Shown: positions 1-8,722 of the stretch, one piece after another
How positions within the stretch are numbered: position 1 is the first letter of the stretch
Layout of the letters: each line of letters starts with the position of its first letter
Source: Roseivivax sediminis
GTDB lineage: Bacteria > Pseudomonadota > Alphaproteobacteria > Rhodobacterales > Rhodobacteraceae
NCBI RefSeq assembly: GCF_900112685.1
Contig: NZ_FOMS01000013.1
Span: 45,132-109,131 of the forward strand
DNA: 64,000 nucleotides
Direction: 5' to 3'
Notes under the pieces: generated by a model
What the model was told of the DNA's origin: nothing
The model's database searches: none
Seen by the model: only the letters and a program-made list of their open reading frames with translations
Made by a program: the position numbers and the translations under genes

Positions 1-84
1 TCGTCGCCGCCATCGGAGCCGTCGTCGCCGCCCCCGGAGCCGTCATCGCCGCCATCGGAGCCGTCATCGCCGCCACCGGAGCCG
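1..84 (-). repeat. 21-bp in-frame tandem repeat
   Basis: Four consecutive 21-bp units, differing at a few positions, run from the window edge. On the minus strand they encode Gly-Asp-Asp-Gly-Ser-(Asp/Gly)-Gly heptads. The array is inside the RTX gene and probably continues beyond the edge. It reads as an acidic, flexible linker, and unit number could vary between strains. It is coding DNA and not a CRISPR array, since there are no spacers. Confidence 0.85.
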
Positions 85-893
85 TCGTCCGGGCCGTTGC
101 CTGCCAGCAAATCCTCGGCCGTCACAACGCCATCGGTAAATTCGAAGAACTCCACTCCGGAAACAGTGTCACTGCCGGTTTCGCTGTTGAGGATGATTTG
201 GGACGTATCGCCCGACGCAGATGCGTCCTGGAAGGCGACGCCGGCCTGCACCGTGTCGTCACCGTCGCCGCCCTCGATCACGTCCGATCCGGCACCGCCG
301 TTCAGGAGGTCCGCGCCGGTGCCTCCGTCAATCGTGTCGGACCCCGTGCCGCCGGAAAGTTCGTCGTTTCCCGCGCCGCCTGCGATCTCGTCGTCTCCGC
401 CGGCGCCGGCAATTGTATCGTCGTCGCCAGCGCCACTCATTATGTTGTCAAAGCTGTCTCCGGTGAAGTCGTCGGCGGCTGGCGTTCCCAAATATGGATT
501 GGCAAATACCGACACGTCTTGGTCTTGGTCGATGTTCAGGGAGAGAAGCACCGCGCTCAACTCTCCGGGGGCTCCATCGGGATAGTGGAAAAAGATATCT
601 CCGCCTGCCTCCAGCACGGCGACTTCGACCTGTTCGCCGAGCGAGACGAACAGCCCGGTGAGGGGTTCCTCGAGACCGACCTGGGCCGTGCCGCCGCCGA
701 TATAGGTGACCGGTTCGCCGTTCAGTGTCGATATGCCATCGTCGTCTGTCGACAAGGTTCCGTCGTTGTCGGCGAAGGTTGCCGATTGCTCGCTCCCGAA
801 CGCCGAAAGCACGAGCGTGGTGTTTTCCTGTAGCAGATCCGCGGAGACAAGGGTGCCGTCGTACGGGGTCACGTTGATCGTTTCGGTTGGCAT
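1..893 (-). CDS. RTX (haemolysin-type calcium-binding) protein, N-terminal part; continues off the left edge
   Basis: About 297 residues are visible from an ATG at 893, preceded by an AAAGGG stretch. There is no Sec signal peptide, as expected for type I export through a C-terminal signal that lies outside the window. Residues 1 to about 145 form an acidic, beta-rich domain I do not recognise. Residues about 150-215 carry calcium-binding nonapeptides of the GGxGxDxUx type (for example GGAGNDELSGG and GGTGADLLNGG). A spacer containing VEFFEFTDG follows, then the Gly/Asp/Ser heptad linker. What lies beyond the linker, and so the activity, is unknown. The neighbouring DNA is gene-poor and partly AT-rich. 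Confidence 0.85.
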   Translation of the reverse strand, partial: MPTETINVTPYDGTLVSADLLQENTTLVLSAFGSEQSATFADNDGTLSTDDDGISTLNGEPVTYIGGGTAQVGLEEPLTGLFVSLGEQVEVAVLEAGGDIFFHYPDGAPGELSAVLLSLNIDQDQDVSVFANPYLGTPAADDFTGDSFDNIMSGAGDDDTIAGAGGDDEIAGGAGNDELSGGTGSDTIDGGTGADLLNGGAGSDVIEGGDGDDTVQAGVAFQDASASGDTSQIILNSETGSDTVSGVEFFEFTDGVVTAEDLLAGNGPDDGSGGGDDGSDGGDDGSGGGDDGSDGGD

Positions 894-2021
894 GTTTTGG
901 CCCTTTTTTGAGTGAGAACCTTCAATCTCAGGAATGATCCGAACAGCGCGCCGCCAATCGGGCGGCACGGTTCGCTTTCCTCTCGCATATGCTCCGCGGA
1001 CTCGCGGAGCATTCGGATTGAATTTTTAATATGACCCGACGTGACGAAATGTCGTCCACACACGCCCCCATTGCGCATGTCGAGTGTCTTACGGCTGAAA
1101 CTTTGGCGCTGTCATCCTCCTCCAATGGCTGCCAGCGTAACGACCGTAAGCCGACATTATACCGATTCCAATTCCGGTCAAAAACTTTCTCGCTTTATTA
1201 ACATGCGATTAATCATATCTCAGGGGCGCTTGATCGCTTTGTCACGAAATCGGCTTTTTAAGACTTTCGTCGGAAAGGGCGTGGTAGAAGATAATAAAAA
1301 CAAAATCTTAAGGATTCTGGAGATGTTTATGTCCAGCGATCGGTAGCTTCAATTTCGGGATGAAATATGGCCGGCTGACTGTATTTTGCCGTATTGATGT
1401 CGCTGCCGGCGGAGCTTGCCATTTCCATGTCGAATTCATCGGCAGTAAGTCGATCCCGATGTCTCGTAGCCCTTCGGCGCCCGGACTGATTTTATCGGAG
1501 GCGTTTTGGGATGTCAGAGTGTCGTTGTCGACCTTGACATGGCGCGCCTCTGCAAGCCGCGCTGCGGCATGTCCGTCGAGATATGCCCCGACGCAGACTT
1601 CACGCGCGGATCGATACCCCATACGCAGTTGCGCCCATCCGAGCCGGATGCCCGGAGCCCGCTTCTGCCCGACTTCCTCGATCAAAGCGGTTCGGACAGG
1701 GTGCGCGAAAACATTATCGCCCGCTACCGGTCGGCGCGATGCGCGTGCCACACCGTCCTTGCGCTCGCGATCGTCCGACCACTGGGCTGCGGCCGATGGA
1801 CGGGATCGCGCTCGCGGCCCGAATCGCGCCGCGCACCAGGTGCATGCGATGCGGTGGCCGCTCGGTCGATCTGCGGATCGCCTGGGGCCGCAAGCCAACC
1901 CGCTGGACGGCGCTAGTGCGCAGAGTGAAGCAAGATCTCAATGATCCATTGAAGGCCACGACAATGGATGAACGCGAGTTTGGGTTCTTTGGCGTTGATT
2001 TTGAAACTTAAATTGGGGTCA
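894..2021. other. 1.1-kb stretch without a convincing gene, partly AT-rich
   Basis: Between the RTX start and the tRNA 3' end no frame has a good ribosome-binding site together with a recognisable protein. Bases about 1020-1350 are clearly AT-rich for this genome (runs such as AATTTTTAATAT and GATAATAAAAACAAAA). The GC-rich remainder (1400-2010) is open in several frames at once, as random GC-rich DNA is. One frame near 1830-1900 reads CMRCGGRSVDLRIAW, like a small zinc-finger protein tail, but has no supported start. It may be decayed or foreign DNA beside the tRNA. Confidence 0.6.
989..1012. promoter_or_regulatory. Perfect 10-bp inverted repeat (hairpin) upstream of the RTX gene
   Basis: Arms ATGCTCCGCG and CGCGGAGCAT flank a 4-base GACT loop, 96 bases upstream of the RTX start. 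It could be a leader hairpin, a regulator-binding palindrome, or a terminator for rightward transcripts, because a T-rich tract starts about 10 bases past its right arm. The sequence does not decide between these. Confidence 0.5.
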
Positions 2022-2098
2022 TGGTAGGCCCGGCAGGACTCGAACCCGCAACCAAAGCGTTATGAGCGCTCTGCTCTAACCAATTGAGCTACAGGCCC
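2022..2098 (-). tRNA. tRNA-Ile2 (anticodon CAU, probably lysidine-modified)
   Basis: All arms fold: acceptor GGGCCTG with CGGGCCT, D arm GCTC/GAGC, anticodon stem GAGCG/CGCTT with loop CTCATAA, and T arm GCGGG/CCTGC with loop TTCGAGT. The 3' CCA is encoded. CAU could mean Met or Ile2. The C4-G69 and C5-G68 pairs match what TilS needs to make lysidine, so Ile2 (AUA decoding) is preferred. Its 3' end faces the gene-poor stretch at 894-2021. Confidence 0.93.
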
Positions 2099-2156
2099 CC
2101 GTCGCATGTGGTGCCGCGTCGGGACGGCGCCGTCAAGCATCGCCGCGGCGCGCCCG

Positions 2157-3806
2157 TCAGATGAACGTCGCAAGATCCTCCAGCGCGACGGAGCCCGCCC
2201 CGAGGCCCTCGAACTCGACCTGCGCGGAGAGATCATCGCGGCTGAACAGGATGAGCGCGTCGCCGTCCTCGGCCGTGCCGAAGGTCACTTCACTGCGGCG
2301 GACCCCCTGGAATTGGATGATGTCCTCGCCGGGGGCGAAGTCGGTGACCAGGTCGCTGCCGAACGCGGCCTCGAAATTGACCGCGAAGACGAAGGTGTCG
2401 GCCCCGGCGCCGCCGGTCACGGTGTCATTGCCGCCGCCGCCGTTCAGCTTGTCCGCGCCGCTCCCGCCGGTCAGTGTGTCGGCGCCGGGTCCGCCGCGCA
2501 GGTCGTCGGCGCCCAGTCCGCCCGCAAGACGATCCTCGCCCGCCGCGCCGAGCAATGTGTCCCGTCCGGCGCCGCCCTCCAGCTCCTCGCCGGCGGTGTG
2601 CCCTTCGAGCCGATCGTGCCCGATCCCGCCGCGAAGTGTGTCGGCGCCGCCGCTCTCGTAACTGCCGTTGAAATTCGGCGCCGCGCTCAGCCAGTCGTCC
2701 CCGAGGCCGCCCGACAAAAGGTCGGCGCCGGGCCCGGCATTCAGGGTGTCGTCGCCGCGTCCGGCATGGAGCGAATCGTTCCCCGCGCCGCCAAACATCT
2801 CGTCGTCGCCGAGCCCGCCGCCCAGGAGGTCGTCACCGCGTCCTCCGTCGACGATGTCCCCGCCATTTCCGCCCGAGAGCGAATCATCGCCCGCATTGCC
2901 GTAAAGTTCATCCCACCCAGGTCCGCCGGCGAGGATGTCGTTGCCATCGCCGCCCGATAGGATGTCGGCATGTCGCCCGCCGAACAGTCGGTCGCCGCCA
3001 GCCCCGCCCGAGAGCGCGTCGCGACCCGGACCACCGCCGACGAGATCGGCTCCGGGCCCGCCATCGACCCGGTCGGGTCCGGCCCCGGCGCCTATGATAT
3101 CGTTGCCCGTTCCGCCGGAGATGTCGTCGCCGCCGCCGAGGCCCCAGAGCGCATCCCCGCCGCCTCCGCCCTCGATCGTGTCCCAAGTCTCAGCGCCGAT
3201 GAGGTTGTCGCCTCGGCCGGTGCCGATGAGAGGCGGGATCGCGGGCAGGTCCGGTTCGGGATAGCCGCCGGTCGCCGCGGTCAGCAGCGAAAACGGTCCT
3301 CCGCCTAGGAGCGGTCCGCTCTGGATCGGCTCAAAGGACACGCGGCCGTCCTCCTCAAGGAACGCGATGTCGGAATAATCGAGGTCGGGCAGGGGCGGAC
3401 CGTTCAGGACAATGTAATCGGTCTCGTGCTCGCTGTCGCCGAAACCGCCATACACAGTGTCCTGCATGCGCACGAGCACGTCGCGCGGGACGTCGTCCAC
3501 CACCATCCGGCGCAAGGAGAACACGACGCTGTCGTACTCTTCTAGGCGGTCCGACGGTATGTCGGCGCCGAGCTCGGTAAAGTAGTCAGGCCTTGGATCG
3601 CCCTCGTTGCCGCCCAGACTCGTCTCGATCCCGCGGATTGTCCCCGAGACCGTACGCAGCCCGTCGTCGTCCAGCAGCATCATGTGATCGTCGCTCACGT
3701 CGAGCGCGAGCCTGATGTCCGTGGCGCCGTAGTCGTAATCTCCGCCGTCCGTACTGTAGGCGAACCAAGAAAAGGTCCGGATGCCGGTAAATGAAATCTC
3801 GGGCAT
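2157..3806 (-). CDS. Secreted RTX calcium-binding protein, 549 aa
   Basis: The protein has no Sec signal. Residues 1 to about 195 form a domain I do not recognise (start MPEISFTGIRTFSWF). About 30 RTX nonapeptides follow at residues about 197-475, in several blocks separated by short interruptions (for example APNFNGSYESG). The C-terminal 75 residues, beginning ADTFVFAV and including DFAPGEDIIQFQG, look like the serralysin-type end that precedes type I secretion signals, and the chain ends in hydrophobic residues (LATFI). It is probably exported whole and folds in calcium. No protease zinc motif (HExxH) was seen, so an enzyme activity is not supported. The gene lies upstream of the tRNA and is divergent from purM. 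Confidence 0.88.
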   Translation of the reverse strand: MPEISFTGIRTFSWFAYSTDGGDYDYGATDIRLALDVSDDHMMLLDDDGLRTVSGTIRGIETSLGGNEGDPRPDYFTELGADIPSDRLEEYDSVVFSLRRMVVDDVPRDVLVRMQDTVYGGFGDSEHETDYIVLNGPPLPDLDYSDIAFLEEDGRVSFEPIQSGPLLGGGPFSLLTAATGGYPEPDLPAIPPLIGTGRGDNLIGAETWDTIEGGGGGDALWGLGGGDDISGGTGNDIIGAGAGPDRVDGGPGADLVGGGPGRDALSGGAGGDRLFGGRHADILSGGDGNDILAGGPGWDELYGNAGDDSLSGGNGGDIVDGGRGDDLLGGGLGDDEMFGGAGNDSLHAGRGDDTLNAGPGADLLSGGLGDDWLSAAPNFNGSYESGGADTLRGGIGHDRLEGHTAGEELEGGAGRDTLLGAAGEDRLAGGLGADDLRGGPGADTLTGGSGADKLNGGGGNDTVTGGAGADTFVFAVNFEAAFGSDLVTDFAPGEDIIQFQGVRRSEVTFGTAEDGDALILFSRDDLSAQVEFEGLGAGSVALEDLATFI

Positions 3807-3978
3807 GCGTGTCTTCCCCGCTCAAAATGACTGGAAACAGGCTAATCTTCGGGATGCGTTCTGGCAACGAGGCGCTTCGGCGCCATGATGGCGGCCCCGC
3901 TCTGCGGTGCCCGTGACCATTGCCGTCGCGGTGCCCCTGCGCTAGGGCGCAGGGCGACAGCAGCCGGGATGCGCGCCG

Positions 3979-5022
3979 ATGACAAACAAGACCGGGATCA
4001 CCTATGCCGAGGCGGGCGTCGACATCGCCGCCGGAAACGCGCTCGTCGACCGGATCAAGCCGGCGGCGAAACGCACCGACCGGCCCGGCACGATGTCGGG
4101 CCTCGGCGGCTTCGGTGCGCTTTTCGATCTGAAGGCCGCGGGCTTCTCCGACCCGGTGCTGGTCGCCGCCACCGACGGGGTGGGCACCAAGCTGCGCATC
4201 GCCATCGACACCGGGCACCTGTCGGGCGTCGGCATCGACCTCGTGGCGATGTGCGTGAACGACCTCGTCTGCCAGGGGGCGGAGCCGCTCTTCTTTCTCG
4301 ACTACTTCGCCACCGGCAAGCTCGACACAGAAAGCGCCGCGCAGGTGATCGAGGGCATTGCCGAGGGCTGCGCGCGCGCGCGCTGCGCGCTCATCGGCGG
4401 CGAGACGGCCGAGATGCCGGGCATGTACCCGCCGGGCGATTTCGACCTCGCAGGCTTTGCCGTGGGCGCGATGGAACGGGGCACGGCGCTGCCCGCCGAC
4501 GTGGCCGAGGGCGACGTGCTTCTCGGTCTTGCCTCGGACGGGGTGCATTCCAACGGCTACAGCCTGGTGCGCCGGCTGGTGGAGATGTCGGGTCTCGGCT
4601 GGGACGCGCACTGCCCGTGGCAGGACGGCCCGCTGGGCGCCGCGCTTCTGGCGCCGACGCGCCTCTACGTGCGGCCGGCGCTTGAGGCGATCCGCGCAGG
4701 CGGCGTGCACGCGCTTGCCCACATCACCGGCGGCGGCCTGACCGAGAATATCCCCCGCGTCCTGCCGGAGGGCCTTGGCGCTGAGATCGACCTCGGGGCC
4801 TGGGAACTGCCGGGCGTCTTCGCCTGGCTTCGCGAACAGGGCGATATCGAGGCGGGCGAGCTACTCAAGACCTTCAACTGCGGCATCGGCATGGTCCTCG
4901 CCGTCGCGCCGGACCGCGCGGAGGCGCTGAGCGCCACGCTCTCGGAAGCCGGGGAGCGCGTGGTCCCGCTCGGCCGCGTGGTGCCGGGGCAGGGGGTCGC
5001 CTATACCGGCACGCTGAGGTGA
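3979..5022 (+). CDS. purM: Phosphoribosylformylglycinamidine cyclo-ligase (AIR synthetase)
   Basis: This is the fifth step of de novo purine synthesis: ATP-dependent closure of FGAM to aminoimidazole ribonucleotide, in the cytosol. The 347 residues are the usual length. Family features include the N-terminal [13 protein letters not shown] segment, the [14 protein letters not shown] loop, [21 protein letters not shown], and [16 protein letters not shown]. The stop overlaps the purN start by four bases (ATGA), so the two are co-translated. The purM-purN order is common in proteobacteria. Confidence 0.97.
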   Translation: MTNKTGITYAEAGVDIAAGNALVDRIKPAAKRTDRPGTMSGLGGFGALFDLKAAGFSDPVLVAATDGVGTKLRIAIDTGHLSGVGIDLVAMCVNDLVCQGAEPLFFLDYFATGKLDTESAAQVIEGIAEGCARARCALIGGETAEMPGMYPPGDFDLAGFAVGAMERGTALPADVAEGDVLLGLASDGVHSNGYSLVRRLVEMSGLGWDAHCPWQDGPLGAALLAPTRLYVRPALEAIRAGGVHALAHITGGGLTENIPRVLPEGLGAEIDLGAWELPGVFAWLREQGDIEAGELLKTFNCGIGMVLAVAPDRAEALSATLSEAGERVVPLGRVVPGQGVAYTGTLR

Positions 5023-5615
5023 TGCGTGTCGCCATCCTGATCTCGGGCGGCGGGTCGAACATGACCGCGCTCGCCGACAGCATGACCGGCGATCACCCCG
5101 CGCGGCCGGTTCTGGTGCTGTCAAACCGGCCCGACGCCGGCGGGCTCGCGCGGGCCGACGCCCGGGGCATCCCCACGGCAGCCGTCGACCACCGCCCGTA
5201 CAAGGGCGACCGCGCGGCGTTCGAGGCTGCGCTGCACGACACGCTTTGCGCGGCGCAGCCCGACCTGATCTGCCTTGCCGGCTTCATGCGGGTTCTGACC
5301 GAGGGCTTCGTGGCGCGCTGGCAGGGCCGGATGATCAATATCCACCCCTCGCTCCTGCCGAAATATCGCGGGCTCGACACCCATGCCCGGGCGCTCGAGG
5401 CCGGCGACACGGAAGCCGGCTGCACCGTGCACGAGGTCACACCGGCGCTCGATGATGGCCCGATCCTCGGGCAGGCGCGGGTGCCGGTGCGGGCGGGCGA
5501 CACGCCCGACAGCCTCGCCGCGCGGGTGCTGGAGGCGGAACACCGGCTCTATCCGGCGGTGCTCCGCAGGCTGGCCGAGGGCGACAGGAAGCGGCTCGAT
5601 CTGCCTCAGCGATAG
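5019..5615 (+). CDS. purN: Phosphoribosylglycinamide formyltransferase (GART)
   Basis: It transfers a formyl group from 10-formyltetrahydrofolate to GAR, the third step of purine synthesis. The 198 residues cover the whole family length. The N-terminal [13 protein letters not shown] motif is the phosphate-binding loop. The catalytic region reads [20 protein letters not shown], with the Asn and His of the active site, and a conserved Asp lies in [10 protein letters not shown]. Translation is coupled to purM by the ATGA overlap. The last 10 bases overlap, tail to tail, the small membrane protein gene on the other strand. Confidence 0.97.
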   Translation: MMRVAILISGGGSNMTALADSMTGDHPARPVLVLSNRPDAGGLARADARGIPTAAVDHRPYKGDRAAFEAALHDTLCAAQPDLICLAGFMRVLTEGFVARWQGRMINIHPSLLPKYRGLDTHARALEAGDTEAGCTVHEVTPALDDGPILGQARVPVRAGDTPDSLAARVLEAEHRLYPAVLRRLAEGDRKRLDLPQR

Positions 5616-5794
5616 GCCGGACTGACCGAAACGTTGCCGTGCCACTCGCGCGGGCCGCCCTGCATCTCGGGCGGCTGGCTGACGAGGGCGAGCGTGCCGA
5701 TCAGCAGCACGGCGGCGGTCAGCGCCGCGGCCCAGGTGCCGAGGTCGTGGCGCTGGGTGCGGGACGGGGTCGGGGACAGGTCTATGGCGGTCAT
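5606..5794 (-). CDS. Small single-pass membrane protein, 62 aa
   Basis: A good ribosome-binding site (AAAGGAG, 7 bases before ATG) supports this short gene. Residues about 1-18 are polar, about 19-40 form one hydrophobic helix (WAAALTAAVLLIGTLALV), and the short polar tail ends near VSVSPAYR. I do not recognise the family. It converges on purN and the two stop regions overlap by 10 bases, so read-through of either transcript would be antisense to the other. It is divergent from rnd. Confidence 0.7.
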   Translation of the reverse strand: MTAIDLSPTPSRTQRHDLGTWAAALTAAVLLIGTLALVSQPPEMQGGPREWHGNVSVSPAYR

Positions 5795-5981
5795 GGCGGT
5801 TCTCCTTTCAAGGGCCGGACAGCCCCGAGATAGGCATGCGTCATCAATTCCTGAAACGAATGTTCGTGGTCCGCGTCATCGCGTTTCGTGATGAAAGCCG
5901 CGCGCCATCGCCACTTTGCTTCACCTGCCGCAATCCGATAGGGTGCTCCGGATTGACACCGAATTCGAACAGCGGGCCCGC

Positions 5982-7145
5982 ATGATCACCATCACCACCA
6001 CGGACGACCTGGCCGCGTTCTGCGACAGGGCGAAGGGCCAGCCGTACGTGACGGTCGACACCGAATTCCTGCGCGAGCGCACGTATTACTCCAAGCTCTG
6101 CCTGATCCAGCTGGCGCTGCCCGGCTCCGACGAGGGCGGCGACGTCGCTCTGGTCGATCCGATCGAAGGACTGGAGATGTCGCTCGAGCCGCTGATGGAC
6201 CTCTTTCGCGATACATCCGTGGTCAAGGTCTTCCACGCCGCAAGACAGGATCTGGAGATCTTCCATGTCGATCATGGCGTGATCCCCGAACCCCTGTTCG
6301 ACACGCAGGTCGCTGCGATGGTCTGCGGCTTCGGCGAACAGGTGGGCTACGAGACGCTGGTCAAGCGCATCGCCAAGTCGTCGCTCGACAAGTCCTCGCG
6401 CTTCACCGACTGGTCGCGCCGGCCGCTGTCGGACGCACAGAAGACCTACGCCGCCGCTGACGTGACGCACCTGCGGCAGATCTACGAATATCTCGACCGC
6501 CGCCTGCGCGACACCGGCCGCCATCGCTGGGTGGCCGAGGAGATCGCCGCGCTGCTCGACCCGGCCACCTACACCACGAAACCCGAGGAAGCCTGGCAGC
6601 GGATCAAGACCCGCTCCTCCTCGCCGCGCTTTCTCGCGCTGGTGCAGGAGCTGGCGCGTTTCCGTGAGGCTTACGCGCAGGAGCGCAACATCCCCCGCAA
6701 CCGCGTCTTCAAGGACGATGCGCTGTCCGAGCTCGCCTCCACCAAACCGCAGAGCCTTGCCGATCTCGGCCGCTCGCGGCTCTTGCTGCGCGAGGCGCGC
6801 AAGGGCGACATCGCCGAGGGGATCATCGAGGCGGTCTCGCGCGCGCTTGCCCTTCCCAAGGAGGAGCTCCCCGAGCCCGATCAGTCCCGCGACCGGCTGC
6901 AGGTGAACCCGGCGCTGGCGGACCTCCTGCGTGTGCTTCTGAAGGCCAAGACCGAAAGCTCGGGCGTCGCGCCGAAGCTGATCGCCCCGGCGGCCGAACT
7001 CGACGCCATCGCGGCGGGGGAACGGGACGTGCCCGCGCTCAAGGGCTGGCGGCGCGAGGTCTTCGGAGAAGACGCGCTGCGCCTCTGCGAGGGTCGAATC
7101 GCGCTTTCGGCCAAGGGGCGGAACGTGTCGGTGATCGAGCTCTGA
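5982..7145 (+). CDS. rnd: Ribonuclease D
   Basis: A 3'-to-5' exoribonuclease that trims tRNA and other stable RNA ends. The DEDD catalytic set is visible: VDTEFLRE (residues about 22-29), HAARQDLEIF, and YAAADVTHL with the Tyr-x3-Asp ExoIII form. HRDC-type helical domains occupy the C-terminal half. The ATG at 5982 (MITITTTDDLAAF) is preferred over one 66 bases upstream, because homologues begin here and the extra residues look non-native; this gives 387 residues against 375 in Escherichia coli. Confidence 0.94.
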   Translation: MITITTTDDLAAFCDRAKGQPYVTVDTEFLRERTYYSKLCLIQLALPGSDEGGDVALVDPIEGLEMSLEPLMDLFRDTSVVKVFHAARQDLEIFHVDHGVIPEPLFDTQVAAMVCGFGEQVGYETLVKRIAKSSLDKSSRFTDWSRRPLSDAQKTYAAADVTHLRQIYEYLDRRLRDTGRHRWVAEEIAALLDPATYTTKPEEAWQRIKTRSSSPRFLALVQELARFREAYAQERNIPRNRVFKDDALSELASTKPQSLADLGRSRLLLREARKGDIAEGIIEAVSRALALPKEELPEPDQSRDRLQVNPALADLLRVLLKAKTESSGVAPKLIAPAAELDAIAAGERDVPALKGWRREVFGEDALRLCEGRIALSAKGRNVSVIEL

Positions 7146-7455
7146 TAGGCGGCGGGGGCGTCCCGTCCGACCCGGTCGAGCCAAGCTCCACCCGCCCGAA
7201 TATCACCGAAGGTGCCGGGCGTGCGCCGGTCCGGCCCGGCGGTCTGGCGCGATGTCACCCTTGTGCGCCGGTCGTATTGCGGAGGGAGTGGCGGGGATAA
7301 AGCGCAGACCTCGGAGGACCGAGCGCCAGCCTCCGGTCCGCCGCGCGCCCGACACCTGCGGTCGTTCAGCGGTGAAGCCATCCTTTCGGGCCGGTTCCGT
7401 GTGCCGTCCGGACGGAGCCCAGTGGTAGCAGCGCCCCGCGCGCAGCGGGGCCCGC
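7146..7455. other. 310-base gene-free stretch between convergent genes
   Basis: This lies between the ends of rnd and the lipoprotein gene. No supported gene was found. A GC-rich hairpin (GCCCCGC, 5-base loop, GCGGGGC; 7433-7451) sits five bases past the lipoprotein stop. It could end that minus-strand transcript, although no T-run follows it. Confidence 0.5.
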
Positions 7456-7977
7456 TCAGCGCCGCGAGGTCAGGATGTTCTGGCGACCCCGCACTTCGAT
7501 CCGGCTGATCCCGGCCAGTTCGTTGTCAGTGAGCCAGACCGCAGCCGTCGCCTTGCGCGCATCGGGACCGGTGTCGCGCGGACCCGGGCGCTGCAGTGCG
7601 TTGAACGTGTAGACCAGAGCGCCGCCCCCGGCCGTCTCGTCCGGGATCAGGCGGATGTCGAAGGGGCCGGCGCGGTCGGCGATGCCGGTGGCGCGGATGA
7701 TCGCGCCGCCAGGGCGCCGCTCCACCAGGAGTTCGTCGATGACGGCAATGGGCGTGCCTGCATAGACCTGGTCCTCACTCCGCTCGCGGCGGAAGATCGA
7801 TACGCCGCTGCTGCGCCGTGGCAGTAGAGGATTAACCTCGGACCCGGCTTCGACCGTCACCGGCCGCGACGTGGCGCCGCCGAACCAGTTGAACGGATTG
7901 AGGCGCGAGTCGCGCACAGTGCCGCAACTCGTCAGCACCAGCGCCGACACCAGCAGGACCCCGATAGATGTCTTCAT
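7456..7977 (-). CDS. Putative lipoprotein, 173 aa, unknown function
   Basis: The N-terminus is a lipoprotein signal with lipobox LTSC (Cys18), so the mature protein is probably anchored to a membrane facing the periplasm. The mature part has a Pro/Arg-rich segment (NPFNWFGG, then LLPRRSSG) and a compact beta-rich domain at about 75-165 that ends in ISRIEVRGRQNILTSRR. The NPFNWFG motif after the Cys is one I associate with conserved lipoproteins of this bacterial family, but no function is known to me. It is divergent from sufE. Confidence 0.8.
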   Translation of the reverse strand: MKTSIGVLLVSALVLTSCGTVRDSRLNPFNWFGGATSRPVTVEAGSEVNPLLPRRSSGVSIFRRERSEDQVYAGTPIAVIDELLVERRPGGAIIRATGIADRAGPFDIRLIPDETAGGGALVYTFNALQRPGPRDTGPDARKATAAVWLTDNELAGISRIEVRGRQNILTSRR

Positions 7978-8138
7978 GGCAATGCCCCGTCCCCGGTCCC
8001 GCCGTCCGGGCGGCAGGTCTTGTCCCGTGGGTTATCCGATTGCGCGGGCTTTGAAAAGCACCGCGGCACGGCGAAGGCTGGACGCGAGCCCGCCGGGATC
8101 ATACGTCAGCGGGGACCGAAGGAACGGGGTATCCGGCA

Positions 8139-8549
8139 ATGGCGCAGCAGGCATTCGAGGACGTGGTCGAGGATTTCGAGTTCCTCGAGGACTGGGAAGA
8201 CCGCTACCGCATGGTGATCGAGATGGGCAAGGAGATGCCCGCGCTCGACGATGCCTTGAAGGTGCCGGCGACCAAGGTGGACGGCTGCGCCAGCCAGGTC
8301 TGGCTGCATCCACGCATCGAGGACGGCCGCTTCCATTTCCGCGGCGACAGCGACGCGATGATCGTGCGCGGGCTGATCGCCCTTCTGTTGCGCCTCTACG
8401 ACGGGCTTGAGTTGCCGGCGGTGCGGGAGGTCGACGCCAAGGCGGAACTGTCGCGGCTGGGGCTGGAGGAGAACCTGTCCTCCCAGCGCTCCAACGGGCT
8501 GCGCGCGATGATCGAGCGCATCCGCGCCCTGGCCGCCGAGACCGCCTGA
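8139..8549 (+). CDS. sufE: SufE-type cysteine desulphurase activator
   Basis: SufE accepts sulphur from the SufS desulphurase and passes it to the Fe-S scaffold. The 136 residues match the family length, and the acceptor cysteine is Cys50 in KVDGCASQVW. Other family marks are WEDRYRMVIEMGKEMP near the N-terminus and LGLEENLSSQRSNGLRAM near the C-terminus. No other suf gene adjoins it; a SufT-like gene lies 3.3 kb away on the other strand. The start follows a purine-rich GAAGGAACGGGG tract. Confidence 0.95.
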   Translation: MAQQAFEDVVEDFEFLEDWEDRYRMVIEMGKEMPALDDALKVPATKVDGCASQVWLHPRIEDGRFHFRGDSDAMIVRGLIALLLRLYDGLELPAVREVDAKAELSRLGLEENLSSQRSNGLRAMIERIRALAAETA

Positions 8550-8673
8550 CGGGACAGGTTGGGCAGATTGCCCACCCTACGGGTGTCGTGCTGAACGGGC
8601 CGGTGCTGGCCGGTGCTTTCGGGCCGGTGGTCACGCTCCCCGCTCCGAGCCACTCCGCAAGCTCAAGAGAATA

Positions 8674-8695
8674 GGGCGGCCCCGCAGGACCGCCC
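8674..8695 (-). terminator. Hairpin terminator candidate for the GDPD gene
   Basis: Stem GGGCGG/CCGCCC, extended by CC/GG after one mismatch, with a 4-base loop. It lies 28 bases beyond the minus-strand GDPD stop. On that strand it is followed by TATTCTCTT, a weak T-rich tail. Confidence 0.5.
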
Positions 8696-8722
8696 CCACT
8701 CATGCCTCTAAAGCCTCTGGAC

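Noticed and set aside
1041-1346. 101-codon frame across the AT-rich patch
   Set aside because: No ribosome-binding site and no domain; the composition changes abruptly within the frame.
1583-2011. Possible zinc-finger-like protein (CMRCGGRSVDLRIAW) before the tRNA
   Set aside because: There is no ribosome-binding site, the rest of the frame is Arg/Pro-rich without family resemblance, and several other frames are equally open.
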